Shown here one piece after another: positions 11,921-23,100 of a stretch of 64,000 bases of DNA. Every line of letters begins with the position of its first letter. Within the stretch, counting starts at the first letter, position 1. The position numbers were made by a program, and so were the translations under genes. The notes beneath the pieces were generated by a model. It saw only the letters and a program-made list of their open reading frames with translations. It had not been told where the DNA came from and did not search any database. This DNA is from Tieghemostelium lacteum (Eukaryota; Evosea; Eumycetozoa; Dictyosteliales; Raperosteliaceae): contig LODT01000025.1 of assembly GCA_001606155.1 (NCBI GenBank), positions 496,001-560,000 on the forward strand. Reading direction: 5' to 3'.

Positions 11921-11991
11921 TTCCCTTTTGAAAAAAAAATTTTCCCCCCAAAAAAAAAAATTTACAAATAAAAGTAAAACACAAAAGGGAA

Positions 11992-12063
11992 AGGTTTTGA
12001 CCAGGATTGAACTGGTGACCGAAAGATTTGCAGTCTTCCGCTCTACCACTGAGCTACAAAACA
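11992..12063 (-). tRNA. tRNA-Cys (GCA), inverted copy
   Basis: This is identical over all 72 nt to the plus-strand gene at 11849-11920 and is divided from it by 71 bp. It has the same T1-C72 mismatch and anticodon GCA. A TTTT run follows the discriminator on the minus strand, so the two genes are convergent, with their terminators facing one another. Confidence 0.95.
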
Positions 12064-12130
12064 TTCAATGTTGTGATCGATCAAAAATTTTTAGGATTTT
12101 GTTAAGATTCACTCAAAAAATTTTTTTTTT

Positions 12131-12268
12131 TGTAAGAATGCTCCTTACCAAGTTACACAAGAGTACAGTATAGATTAGTATAAAGTATACATAAAAGGTA
12201 GTCAGGAATGGATGACTATCATCTTAAGACCTTTTAGCGTAACTGTTAATACTGTATCTCTTACATTT
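12131..12268 (-). repeat. Unclassified repeat, copy 3 (inverted)
   Basis: This is the reverse complement of copy 2 (11501-11635), with an extra stretch near CTTAAGACCTTTTAGCG. Together with copy 2 it forms an outer inverted repeat around the tRNA palindrome. On the left side about 160 bp of unrelated sequence (11640-11800) lies between repeat and palindrome, while on the right side they are almost adjacent. Confidence 0.8.
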
Positions 12269-12705
12269 TAAATATGCCAATTCAGGTAAAATTAATAACT
12301 ACACTTTTAAAAATAGCTATCCTATACTGTTATTTGCTCTAAATAAGAGTAGATCAAATAATAGATATAAAGAAACAGTAAATATTACTTAAACAACAAC
12401 AATTAAATTACATGATTGTAATAAATATTAGGATATGTGCAAATTAAAAATTATTTTTTTAATTACTTGGTTTATAAGAAATATTGATCACATAAAATGC
12501 AAAAGAAAAATTGATAAACATATTGGAAATTTTTTAAAAAATAATGTTGATATATGTTTCAAATTGGAAGCAAGATTTCAATAACTAGAGCACTACAAAT
12601 TATGTAAAACAATAGCAAATGTTCTCTATCAACGAATGATAAAAAGAAAACACTCAAGAGACACCTAAAACCCATAAACCAACATAGAAAGATAATCAGA
12701 AATTT
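12269..12705. other. Gene-free region after the repeat island
   Basis: AT-rich DNA with no intact coding frame. The part at about 12440-12690 has slightly less biased base composition and short open stretches in several frames, which might be a very old gene or element relic. I cannot identify it. Confidence 0.3.
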
Positions 12706-13992
12706 TTATTTTGTTAAATGTAAAAATTTAGTACAACTATTAAGAGAATTGATAAAATTTAATTTTAACCAAACTAGTAAATCATTAGAACCTATTAATT
12801 TTGATTTTAAAAAATCAACTACTCTTTCTGAATGAATAGAATCTTGGGCCACCTTTGTATTATTCATCCACCAAAATGAAGAATCAAACATTTTTGATTC
12901 AAAAGATTCCAAAGCCTCAAATAGAAATTTATGATGGGGATTAGTCAATTCATTTACTAATAACAGAGAATCATACATGGCAAGATTTAAACCAACACCA
13001 CTAAAAGGAGGCATTACATGAGAAGCATCGCCAATTAAAGTTATACCAGGTGTTAAAGATTTCCATCTTTTTTCATATGGTGCATTAAAAAGAGGTCTAA
13101 AAACTATAGAATCTAAATTACAAAACCTAAATGATTCTTTTACTAGGTCATTCCAATCCTTTAATTGATCATTTGTAAAATTTAATAATGATATTGAATC
13201 ATTTTGAAATTTTAATTTTTGATCTCTAACCCAATCCCAAGATCTTTCAGAAGAATAATAAATCGTTAAAGAACCATCAGATTTTAATTGTGACATGAAA
13301 CCTTGATTATCACCAACAACAAATAATAAACCACCATTTACTAAATTATACAATGAAGGAAAAGTATTTTTAGCATTTTCAATTTCACCAGTTATTAATG
13401 TAACACCAGAATATTCCATTTCCAAATTGGTAACATATTTTCTAACTTTTGAATTTGAACCATCACAACCAATAACCAAATCTGCATCTATTAAATCAGT
13501 ATTAAAAAATTTCAATTTAAAATTATTATTCAAATTATCAAATTTTAAAGATTCAAAATGATAATTCCATTTAATATTAATATTATTATTATTGGATTCA
13601 TTGCCAATAAAAGAATCTAAAAATAAATCTCTTAATTGACCTCTATCTATTTCTGGTTTTGAAAAACCTAAATGATATTGTGATATCATATCAATTGGTG
13701 GTAATTTAAATTCTATTGAACCATTTTTTTTCATTAATGTAAAATACTCTCCTTCTGGTCTTGAAACTTTTTTAAATTGATCATATAAACCACATTCTTT
13801 TATAACTTTTAAACCAGTATCTGGATGTAAATCTAAACTGCTACCTTGAATTCTATAATCTCTAGATTTTTCTCTTTCATAAATACTAACATTATTAAAT
13901 CCTTTAATATTTAATAACTTTCCAAGAGATAAGCCTCCAGGTCCACCCCCTATTATTGCAATTTTTAAATTTTTATTTAAATATTTTGACAT
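12706..13992 (-). CDS. FAD-dependent aromatic-ring-type monooxygenase (TetX/salicylate hydroxylase-like)
   Basis: Group A flavin monooxygenases hydroxylate small organic substrates using NAD(P)H and O2. The 428-residue product has the FAD dinucleotide motif AIIGGGPGGLSLGK near the N-terminus, EIDRGQLRDLF (conserved Arg), the DG motif DLVIGCDGSNSKVRK and the GD motif LIGDASHVMPPFSGVGLNLA, all in the family order. The frame is open for nine codons upstream, but those begin with TTG; the first ATG (13992, MSKYLNKN) is chosen. No signal peptide or membrane anchor is seen. Its closest resemblance by eye is to bacterial and fungal TetX-like enzymes, so transfer is possible but untested. The substrate is unknown. 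Confidence 0.85.
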   Translation of the reverse strand: MSKYLNKNLKIAIIGGGPGGLSLGKLLNIKGFNNVSIYEREKSRDYRIQGSSLDLHPDTGLKVIKECGLYDQFKKVSRPEGEYFTLMKKNGSIEFKLPPIDMISQYHLGFSKPEIDRGQLRDLFLDSFIGNESNNNNINIKWNYHFESLKFDNLNNNFKLKFFNTDLIDADLVIGCDGSNSKVRKYVTNLEMEYSGVTLITGEIENAKNTFPSLYNLVNGGLLFVVGDNQGFMSQLKSDGSLTIYYSSERSWDWVRDQKLKFQNDSISLLNFTNDQLKDWNDLVKESFRFCNLDSIVFRPLFNAPYEKRWKSLTPGITLIGDASHVMPPFSGVGLNLAMYDSLLLVNELTNPHHKFLFEALESFESKMFDSSFWWMNNTKVAQDSIHSERVVDFLKSKLIGSNDLLVWLKLNFINSLNSCTKFLHLTK

Positions 13993-14259
13993 TTTAAATA
14001 TATTTAAAATGCAAAACAATTAAAATAACAAATAATTTAAATATTTAAATTTTTTTTGTTAATTTTATCATATTTTAGTTTAATACACTAACTACTTTAA
14101 CAGTTTATTTTAATGTATTATAATGAAAATTGAGTTATGACCACACCCACTATTTTTATTAAAAATTTCTCACACTTCCAAAAATAGAAAAGTGATCATA
14201 AATTCTTTGTGAAAAGTTATAATATATTATAGAAAATAGGTATTAATTTTATTTTAAGT

Positions 14260-16862
14260 TTATAATTTTTCATGGAAGTCATTGAGATCTGGCATTTCTT
14301 CTTTGAGACCCTTACGTTTACGTACACCCATACAAACTTCAGTTGGTTTCTTATCTACACCAACAACACCAAGTGAGTTCCAATGATCCATAACACATTG
14401 TGGGAAAGCTTGACCAGCAGTGTGACTACGTAAATCAGCAGTGAAACCGAAAGATTCTAATACTGGTAAGTAAGCTTTAACAGAGAATAATGGAGTACCA
14501 GTTCTTCTTTCTTCAGAGATAACGTGACCTCTTCTTCTATTGAGTACAGAGTAAATACCACCGATAGCATTTTCAGGAGCAGTAATTTCAGCTAAATAGA
14601 CTGGTTCGAGCAAAATTGGAGAAGCTGTTAATTCTGCAGCATAGAGTACTCTTCTGGCAGTTGGAATAACTTGACCACCACCTCTGTGGATAGCATCAGT
14701 ATGGAGGGTAACATCAAGAATATTGAAACGAATACCTCTCATGTTTTCATCACAGAGAACACCTTCTTTGGTAGCCCATTGGAATGCACCAACAAAGGAA
14801 TCTTTAATTTCATTCAAATATTGAACACCTTTAGTTACGTTAACCAAAATATTGGCACCTGAACCTTCTGGACCGAATGACCAAATGTTTTTACCATCAT
14901 TGTTATCCCAGTTGTATGTATCAGTTAAATAATTGGCACGAGCTTTAACTTCATCTTTAGCAGAGACTGAACCAGCTTCGATTTCGTTTTGTAATTCCAT
15001 TGGAATTGGTTCGGCTTTAACAAAGAGACGGTTATGTTTGTTGGCAGATTTGGCCAAACAAGTAATGGAGGATTCAGCAGAGACAGATTCTCTGAATGAA
15101 ACGACTGGATCGGTAGTTTTGATTTCAATACCAGCGTGATCTTCAGCCAAATCTTTAAGACAAATTTCCAAATGGAGTTCACCAGCACCAGCAACAATGT
15201 GTTCACCAGATTCTTCAGAGTAACAGAGTACACATGGATCAGATTTGGCGAGTCTCTTAAGACCTTCGACAAGTTTTGGTAAATCAGATGGGTTCTTTGG
15301 TTCGACAGCAACTCTGACGACTGGAGAGACGGAGAATTTCATAACACGAATGTTGTGAGCAACTTCGGAGGTGGTGATGGTACCAGATTTGACAAGGAAT
15401 TGATCTACACCAACCAAACCAACAATGTTACCACATGGACAATCTTCAATTTGTTCAGTCTTTCTACCCATCATAAGAACGGTTCTTTGGATGGATTTCA
15501 AGAAGAGATCTTCTTTCTTACCTGGAACGTAGTTTGGACCCATGATACGGACTTTTTGACCAGTTCTAATGACACCAGAGAAAACACGACCGAAAGCATA
15601 GAAACGACCTTTATCTGAGGTTGGAACCATCTTAGATACGTACATCATCAATGGACCATTTGGATCACAGTTCTTGATGGCAACAGCACATTCATCATCA
15701 ATTGGACCTTCATAGAGGTGACCCATTCTGTATCTTTGGGCAACAACTGGGGATGGGAGATGGAGGACAATCATTTCAAGAATGGCATCAGCAGCTGGTA
15801 ACCATTTTCTCATGATGGATTTAATCAATTGTTTACCTTTTAATTCAGCATCATCTGGAGAGAGGGTAATGGAGAGATTTTTAACCATTTTATCAATTTT
15901 TTCTTGATTTTCATCAACGACAGCTCTGGTTAATTGGTAGATTGGTTCGAGGATAAATTGACAGAAAGTTCTTTGGAGTTGTTTACCTGAAGCGGAGGTT
16001 TCAGATGAAGTCCATTTTTTGGTTTCTGGGTCAAAGTAATTGTCACCCCAAAGTCTGGTCATGAGACGATCTTTGGCAACACCAAATTTAGCAGCGTACA
16101 ATTTGGCAAATTTGGTGAGAGTGAAACCCCAACCGTGGAGACCGGAACCGAAAGCAACGGTACCTTTTTCTGGGAGAACTGAGACATCACCAAATTCCTT
16201 ATCATCCATATTACCAACGATGGCATTGACAGATTCAATAGCTCTACGGAAAGAAATGTAAGCTTCTTCAGTGTTCAATTGGAGTTCCAAGAGGAAACGA
16301 TCTACCTTGTTGACAAAAAGAACTGGTTTGATACGTTCAGCGACGGCTTGTCTGAGTACAGTTTCAGTTTGGACACAAACACCTTCGACACAATCGACGA
16401 CGACTAAAGCACCATCAGTAACACGGAGGGCTGCTGTTACTTCTGAACTGAAATCAACGTGACCTGGAGAATCAATCAAATTGATAAGAAACTCTGGACT
16501 AGTGCAACCAGGTGGCATATCATCTTTATCTGGTAACTCAAAATGGAGTGATACAGATGAAGCTTTAATGGTAATACCTCTTTCTTGTTCATCTTGTCTA
16601 GTTGACATATATCTCATATCACCAGCAACTTTATCTGCAATAATACCTGCTCTGGTAATTAAAGAATCAGATAATGTAGTTTTACCATGATCTACGCTGT
16701 TTAATATTAAATAATATAATAAAATAATTAATATATGTATATAAGATTTTTATATTTGTTTTATATATTTGTTTATACTTACTGAGCAATAACAGACATA
16801 TTTCTGATATTTTCACGACGATCCATAATGGCTCTAATTTGATCAATTGTAAAGTTTACCAT
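14260..16862 (-). CDS. efbA: Translation elongation factor 2
   Basis: eEF2 is the GTPase that translocates peptidyl-tRNA and mRNA on the ribosome. Exon 1 (16783-16862) and exon 2 (14260-16696) are joined over an 86-bp intron (GTAAGT...ACAG), giving 838 residues. The junction splits the His codon of the G1 motif AHVDHGKTT, a strong check on splicing. Other motifs are [13 protein letters not shown] (G3), FVNKVDR (G4) and DAIHRGGGQ, whose His697 corresponds to the diphthamide residue targeted by diphtheria toxin. Switch I reads [12 protein letters not shown], so Met57 occupies the place of the eEF2-kinase target Thr of animals. Codon choice is more C-ending than in neighbours, as expected for high expression. 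Several antisense open frames arise from that bias. The gene symbol follows D. discoideum usage. Confidence 0.98.
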
Positions 16863-17662
16863 TTTGTATTAATGTTTCTGAATACAATTAAATTTAAAAG
16901 TTGACTATATTCGTAAAAAAAAAATTAAAAAAAATTTTTTTATTAGTTTCTTTCTTCTTATTTGATTAGTTCCAAAATTTGAGAGGATTGAGATAAATTT
17001 ATAGATAATAATAAATTATTAAAATCTATAGAAAAAAATATTATAGTTTCTTTTTTTTTAAATCTATTAAAAAAAAATTTAATTATAATATCGAGTTGAA
17101 TAAAAAAAAAATTACAATATATAGTGTGGTTGGATAAAATAGAAAGGAAAATGTTTGGAAATTTGAAATTTTGGTGTGTGTGTGAAGTTAATTCATTATC
17201 TCTTTTCTCTCTCTCTGTATTTATGAATAATTTAGATTCCAATGTATGATCATTTACCTTTAGTGAGGAGGGCGTTTGAATTTGTTGATTGTAAGTCAAA
17301 CAGCTAAAGAAAAGAAAAAGAAAAAAAAATTTTTTTTGACCTGTTCGTTTTCTCGAGTAAAAAAAAAATAAAAAATCAAATTAATTATTATAACGTTATG
17401 TTCAATTTGATCAATACCGAATTTAAAAGAATAAATCAAGAAGATAAATAAAAAATTTTTTTTCGGTTAATCATTTTTTTATTAAATTTAAATCCTAATA
17501 TTCCATATATAGTTTGATGTATTTTTTATTTTTTAAATACCATTTCCCCCGTTTTAGTGGTACCATTTTTATAAATCCTGAAATTCATTTTTATTCCTTT
17601 TTCAATTTTAAAATAAACTAAAATATGATTTTTTTTGCTATTTTTTATTTTTTTTAATAGAA
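16863..17662. promoter_or_regulatory. Divergent intergenic region between EF2 and the zinc-finger gene
   Basis: About 800 bp separates two divergent start codons. It contains poly-A/T runs, a TG repeat and a CT repeat near 17171-17216, and an island of less extreme composition near 17240-17360. It presumably includes the strong EF2 promoter. No coding frame with an ATG and family resemblance was found. Confidence 0.5.
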
Positions 17663-18563
17663 ATGAGTAATAAAGATTCACATAAAAAGACATGTGAAAC
17701 TAAAAAAAAGACTTGTATAAAAAAAGTTTTAGAAGGATATAGATTTTGTTCAAAACATATATTAGAGGATCCAAAAGCACCATTTATACAATGTGAATAT
17801 ATATCAGTTAGAACCAATTTGAGATGCACCAATCCACTACCATTAAAATATTTTGAAAATTTAGCAAATAATAATAATAGAAGTAGTACAAGTAGTGTTT
17901 CACCATATGTGAAATATTGTGTATCACATAGACATCTTTTAGATGCCAATATTAAAAAAAGATTATTAGAAGAAACACATTCCTCTTTAGAACCCTCTGT
18001 TTTAACTCCAAGTAAAAAGTTACAAAGAGTATTAGAAAAACAAGGTATCTTTAAAGGTAAATCTTATGATCTTTATAAAAAATTAAATAATAATGAAATT
18101 AGATTTGATGATAGTTTTTATAATACTTTTCATCATTTAAATCAATCAAATCAATCAAATATAACAACTACAACAACAACTACAACTACAAAATCCGATA
18201 ATAATAATAATAATAATAATGATAATAATAATAATAATAACAACAACAACAATTCTTCAACAATAACAAATGAAACCAATTATTTTAATCCAGGTTTTCT
18301 TGAAGATGAAGTTTTGGGTTTATATAAAGGAAATGAAAGAGATTTAGAAATTAATCTATATGATTCATTTGATTCTGATTTTTATTTTTCACAAAGTCCA
18401 TTATTAACTGAAGAAGAAGTTATACAGAGAAAGAAAATTTATATTTCAAAATTAATATTATTATATAAAAAACAATATGATCGTTATATTGAAAGATTAA
18501 GAATACTTAGAAGACATTATATAACATCAACTTTACATAATAATACTAATAATAATAATAATG

Positions 18564-18595
<32 letters not shown>

Positions 18596-19210
18596 GAACA
18601 AGAACCAATAATTATAGATAAAGAAGAAGAAGAAGTAAAAGTAATAGAAAAACCAAAAATTAAACCAAGACAAAAACCAAAACCAAAAGTACAAAAGAAA
18701 AAATTACCTGTAAAGAAGAGAAAGATAAAAAGAAAATTAAAAGATGGTGATTATAAAGATTCTGAAGATGAAGATAATTCAGAAGAAGAGGAAGAGGAGG
18801 AGGAAGAGGAATCATCTGAAAGTGATTTTACAGAATCATCTGAAGAATTATCAGATTCAGATGATAGTTCATTTGAATCTGATGAAATGGATCAAGATGA
18901 AAAATGTAAATCAAAGAAATGTTTTTGTAAACCTATATTGGCTTCCAAATATTGTTTTGCTCATATTTTGGAAGATAAAAATCAGAAATTATTTACTGGT
19001 TGTAATTATCTAATTGGTGGTGAAAAGAAATGTAATTATCCAGTTTTAAAATTATTAATTCCTGCTCTATGTTTGGAACATTCTGATATCTATAATAGTA
19101 ATATTGAAACTATAAAAACTCTTCCAAAACAACAAAAATTATTAATGAAACAACAATTATCAAAACAACAACCACTTATTGATAATTTACCTTCCCCAAT
19201 TCAAAAATAA
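17663..19210 (+). CDS. Protein with two C3HC3H zinc fingers, INO80D/KANSL2-like
   Basis: The 515-residue product has an N-terminal finger (residues about 10-90) with CETKKKTC, GYRFCSKHILED, QCEY, RCTNPL and YCVSHR. A second copy (about 412-475) has CKSKKC, KYCFAHILED, GCNY, KCNYPV and ALCLEH. This spacing fits the putative DNA-binding C3HC3H domain found in pairs in INO80D and in KANSL2 of the NSL histone acetyltransferase complex, so a chromatin role is inferred. Between the fingers are Asn and Gln runs, a Lys/Pro-rich basic block and a Glu/Ser acidic block. No intron is needed. The ATG at 17663 follows an A-rich leader; an upstream non-coding exon cannot be excluded, since TTTTAATAG just before it looks like an acceptor. 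Confidence 0.75.
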
Positions 19211-20118
19211 AATAATAAATAATAAATTATTATTATTAAAGTATAAGATTAAGATTTTTTTTTTTTACTTGTTTTACTTAAAAAGAAGGTTCGACATCAT
19301 TATTAAATTCAATCGACAAAATGGGACTTACATCAAAATATAGCACCAAAAATCCCGACCTAATATTTTTTTTTTTCTATACAATTTTTTTTCATTTTAG
19401 ATCTTTTGTTCTTGAAGAATAAAATTTATTTAAAAATTTTAGTATTATTAATACTAAATAGATAATCTTTAAAGTGTACATTTTTGTTTTTTTTCTTTTT
19501 TTAAAGATTTAAAATCCATTGAGTTGAAAAGGTTTGTAGTATACATCTCCTCCTCATCAAAAAAAAAATTATCTAAAAATGGTGTGTGAAAAAAACACAA
19601 AAAAGCGGTGGTTATTAATCATTACCTTTTTTTTTTATTTTTACCTATTACCTCTGATGATATCATTCAAAATAGATATTATTAAATTATTAATAAGTAA
19701 TAATTCACGTACGCAAATTCTTAAACTCAAAAAAAAAAAAAAAAAAAAACTCCACAGTTAGACATTGAAAGCAATTAACAAACATATTTGTTTGATTCAA
19801 AAGGTTGAAAAACAGATAATATTAGTTTTTATTTTTTTTTTAAAGACTCCACTCTTTTAAAAGAAAAAACAAAACAAAATCTATTAAGTTGAAACCTTAG
19901 ATATTGTAGTAATACAGATTTAGTTAGGTATTTTTTTTATATCTATCTAATTTTTATATCTATTCTTATTTTTAAGATTAGTAATATTACAAATTTCAAA
20001 AACATAATAATATATATAATATAATAATAATAACCTGGACTCCATTTATTCACCTACTACAACAATAATAATAATATATAATAGAGAAAATATATATAAA
20101 TATATATTTTTTTAAAGA
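19211..20118. other. 908-bp intergenic region upstream of acetyl-CoA carboxylase
   Basis: It is strongly AT-rich with many poly-T and poly-A runs, and the only open frame (about 60 codons near 19580) is low-complexity and not convincing. It is one of the longest gene-free gaps in the window outside the repeat island, and presumably carries the ACC promoter. Confidence 0.5.
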
Positions 20119-23100
20119 ATGGAAATTCAAAATTATATTGAAAAATTAGGAGGTAAAAAAGTGATTGAAAAGATATTGATTGCTAATAATGGTATAGCAG
20201 CGGTAAAAGCAATCAGATCAGTTAGAAAATGGGCGTACTCTCATTTTGGAAATGAGAGAGCTATTCGATTTGTAGTGATGGCAACTCCAGAAGATATGAG
20301 AGCAAATGCAGAATATATTCGTATGGCAGATCAAATCATAGAAGTACCAGGAGGTACAAATAATAATAATTATGCCAATGTTGATATTATAGTGGATTTT
20401 GCAGAGAGAGCTGGTGTACAAGCAGTTTGGGCTGGGTGGGGTCATGCATCAGAGAACCCACGTCTACCTGAAATGTTAAGTCGTACATTAACTCAAATTA
20501 GTTTTATTGGTCCACCTTCTAATGCCATGCAAGATTTGGGTGATAAAATTGCATCGACTATTGTTGCACAATCTGCATCCGTTCAATGTGTTCCATGGTC
20601 TGGTAGTGGTTTAACTGTTGAATACTCAAAAACTGGTATTCCACAAGATATATATAGACAAGCTACTATTGCTACTTTGGAAGAAGCTCAAAAATGTGCT
20701 GAAAGAGTTGGTTTTCCAGCAATGATTAAAGCATCTGAAGGTGGTGGTGGTAAAGGTATTAGAAAAGTTCTTACAATGGAAGATCTACCTTTAGCATTTA
20801 GACAGGTACAAAATGAAGTTCCAGGTTCACCTATATTCTACATGAAATTAGTACAGAATGCACGTCATCTCGAAGTACAAATTATTGCTGATCAATATGG
20901 TGAAGCCATTTCCCTAAATGGTAGAGATTGTTCCGTACAAAGAAGACATCAAAAAATCATTGAAGAAGGTCCGGCATTAGCTCCAACTCCTCAAGTTTGG
21001 GAAGAAATGCAACGTGCTGCTGTACGTTTAGTTAAAGAAGTTGGTTATGTTGGTGCTGGTACTGTCGAATATCTCTTTGATTGTGAAAATAATACCTATT
21101 ATTTCTTAGAATTAAATCCACGTCTTCAAGTTGAACATCCTGTAACTGAAGAAATTACAAATGTAAATTTACCTTCTACTCAATTACAAATTGCAATGGG
21201 TATACCATTATATAGGTATGTATATTTAAAAAAAAAATATATATTTATAAATATATTTAAATATTAATATTAATATTAAAATCTTTTTTTAGAATACCAG
21301 ATATTAGAAAATATTATAATCAACAACCATTTGAAGATTCAAAAATTGATTTAAATAATTATGAAATTAGAATACCACCTAGAGGACATACAATAGCAGT
21401 TAGAATAACTGGAGAGAATCCAGATGAAGGATTTAAACCAACAAGTGGTCAAATTCATGAATTAACATTTAGATCAACTCCAAATGTTTGGGGTTATTTT
21501 AGTGTTTCTACAAAAGGTGGTTTACATGAATATGCAGATTCACAATTTGGACATATATTTGCATCGGGTATTAATAGAGAGGATGCTAGAAAAGCAATGG
21601 TATTGGGTTTAAAAGAGATTTCAATTCGTGGTGATATACGTACTCCTGTTGAATATATTATTCATCTATTGGAAATGGACGATTTTAAACAAAATAGAAT
21701 TCATACTGGTTGGTTAGATCATTTAATTCATTCTAAAGTTAAAACACAGAAACCTGCTGATAATATTGTTGTACTTTGTGGTAGTATCTATAAAGCCTAC
21801 AGTATATTTCAATCTAGAATTGAAGAGTTTTCTCATCAGGTACAATGTGGTCAATTACCAAGTTTAGAGTTACTTTTAAATACAGCACCGATTGAATTGA
21901 TTTATAATAATATAAAATATCAATTTGAAGTATCTAGAAGTTCTGCCAATAGTTATTTGGTATGTTTGAAACAAGATCGTACCAATTATATAGAATCAAG
22001 TATAGTTTCACTTTCTGATGGTGGTTTATTAATAATGTTAGATCAAAAGACTCATGTTTGTTATGGTAGAGAAGATGTCACTGGTCTAACTCTATCTATT
22101 GATTCAAAGACTTGTGTTTTCTCACAAGAATATGATCCATCAATTCTAAGAACTTCATCACCAGGTAAATTAGTTAGATATTTGGTTGGTGATGGTGCTT
22201 TGGTGCAAAAAGGTACTCCCTATGCTGAAATTGAAGTAATGAAAATGTACATGTCCTTATTGGTACCTGAAAAGGGTATTATTAAATTTGTACTCTCTGA
22301 AGGTTCTGTAATGACTGCTGGTAGTATTATTGCCAATCTTGAATTGGGTGACAGTAGTGCTATTCAAAAATCTACATTATTCTCTGGATCTTTACCAAAA
22401 ATGTCATCACCTACTCTGGTTGGTACTAAACCACATCAAATTCTAAATCACACACTATCCAATATAAAAATGGTGATGTGTGGCTATGAATCACCAAATC
22501 TTCAGTTATTGGTAGATCAGTTATTCCAACAAATTCGTAATCCACAATTACCAATCTATGAGCTAAAAGAGGCATTATCAATAATTCAATCTAGAATACC
22601 AAAATCACTGTGTGAACTCATTCAAAAAGAAATTGAACAGCCACCTGAAACTTTCTGTGGTAAGACATTATATAGTCAGGTTAGTCTCTACCTAAACAAG
22701 TTGCTATTGGAAAATGAAACTCAATCTATTCAATTACAAACTGTTGTTAGACCAGTTTTGGATTTGGCTGAAAAGTATCATGACGGCGTAAACAGTAGTT
22801 CTATAACTACTATAAAATCATTTTTTGGAGGAATTTCTAGCCATTGAAAATATCATTCAAAATAGAAATCCACAAACTGTTCTAAAACAAATTCGTCAAG
22901 TTCACAAGGACAATATGAATAAGATTTTGGATTTGGCTCAAAGTCTTCATCCACAATCTAAACGTTATCGTTTAATTTTAATAATCTTACAAAAGATTTT
23001 TGAAAATCAAGCAGTTTCTTCCTATTTAGAGACTCTAAAGAAACTTTCTGTTCAAAGTGGTTCTGCAATGGAAATCTCACTAAAAGCCAAACAGATTATA

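Larger units (their letters stand above)
11803..12109. repeat. Near-perfect palindrome holding two tRNA-Cys genes
   Basis: The left arm 11803-11930 and right arm 11982-12109 are 128 bp each and reverse-complementary; I see one mismatch (G at 11808 against the right arm). The arms contain a whole tRNA-Cys plus 5' flank (TTTTTGATCGATCAC) and 3' flank. A 51-bp A/T-rich non-palindromic spacer separates them. Such identity implies recent inverted duplication or ongoing gene conversion between the arms. Open frames spanning this segment are translations of tRNA and are not genes. Confidence 0.95.

Noticed and set aside
11778-12173. Two similar open frames on opposite strands sharing a protein segment
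   Set aside because: Both are translations of the tRNA-Cys genes and flanks in the palindrome.
14671-16690. Several plus-strand open frames inside EF2
   Set aside because: They come from the strong codon bias of EF2 on the opposite strand and show no family resemblance.
16958-17299. 113-codon minus-strand frame upstream of EF2
   Set aside because: It lacks an ATG at its start, and its second half is homopolymer-derived Phe/Lys sequence.
22821-22826. Programmed ribosomal frameshift in ACC
   Set aside because: No known slippery signal for a +1 shift or stimulatory structure was recognised, and a homopolymer error explains it more simply; kept only as an alternative.
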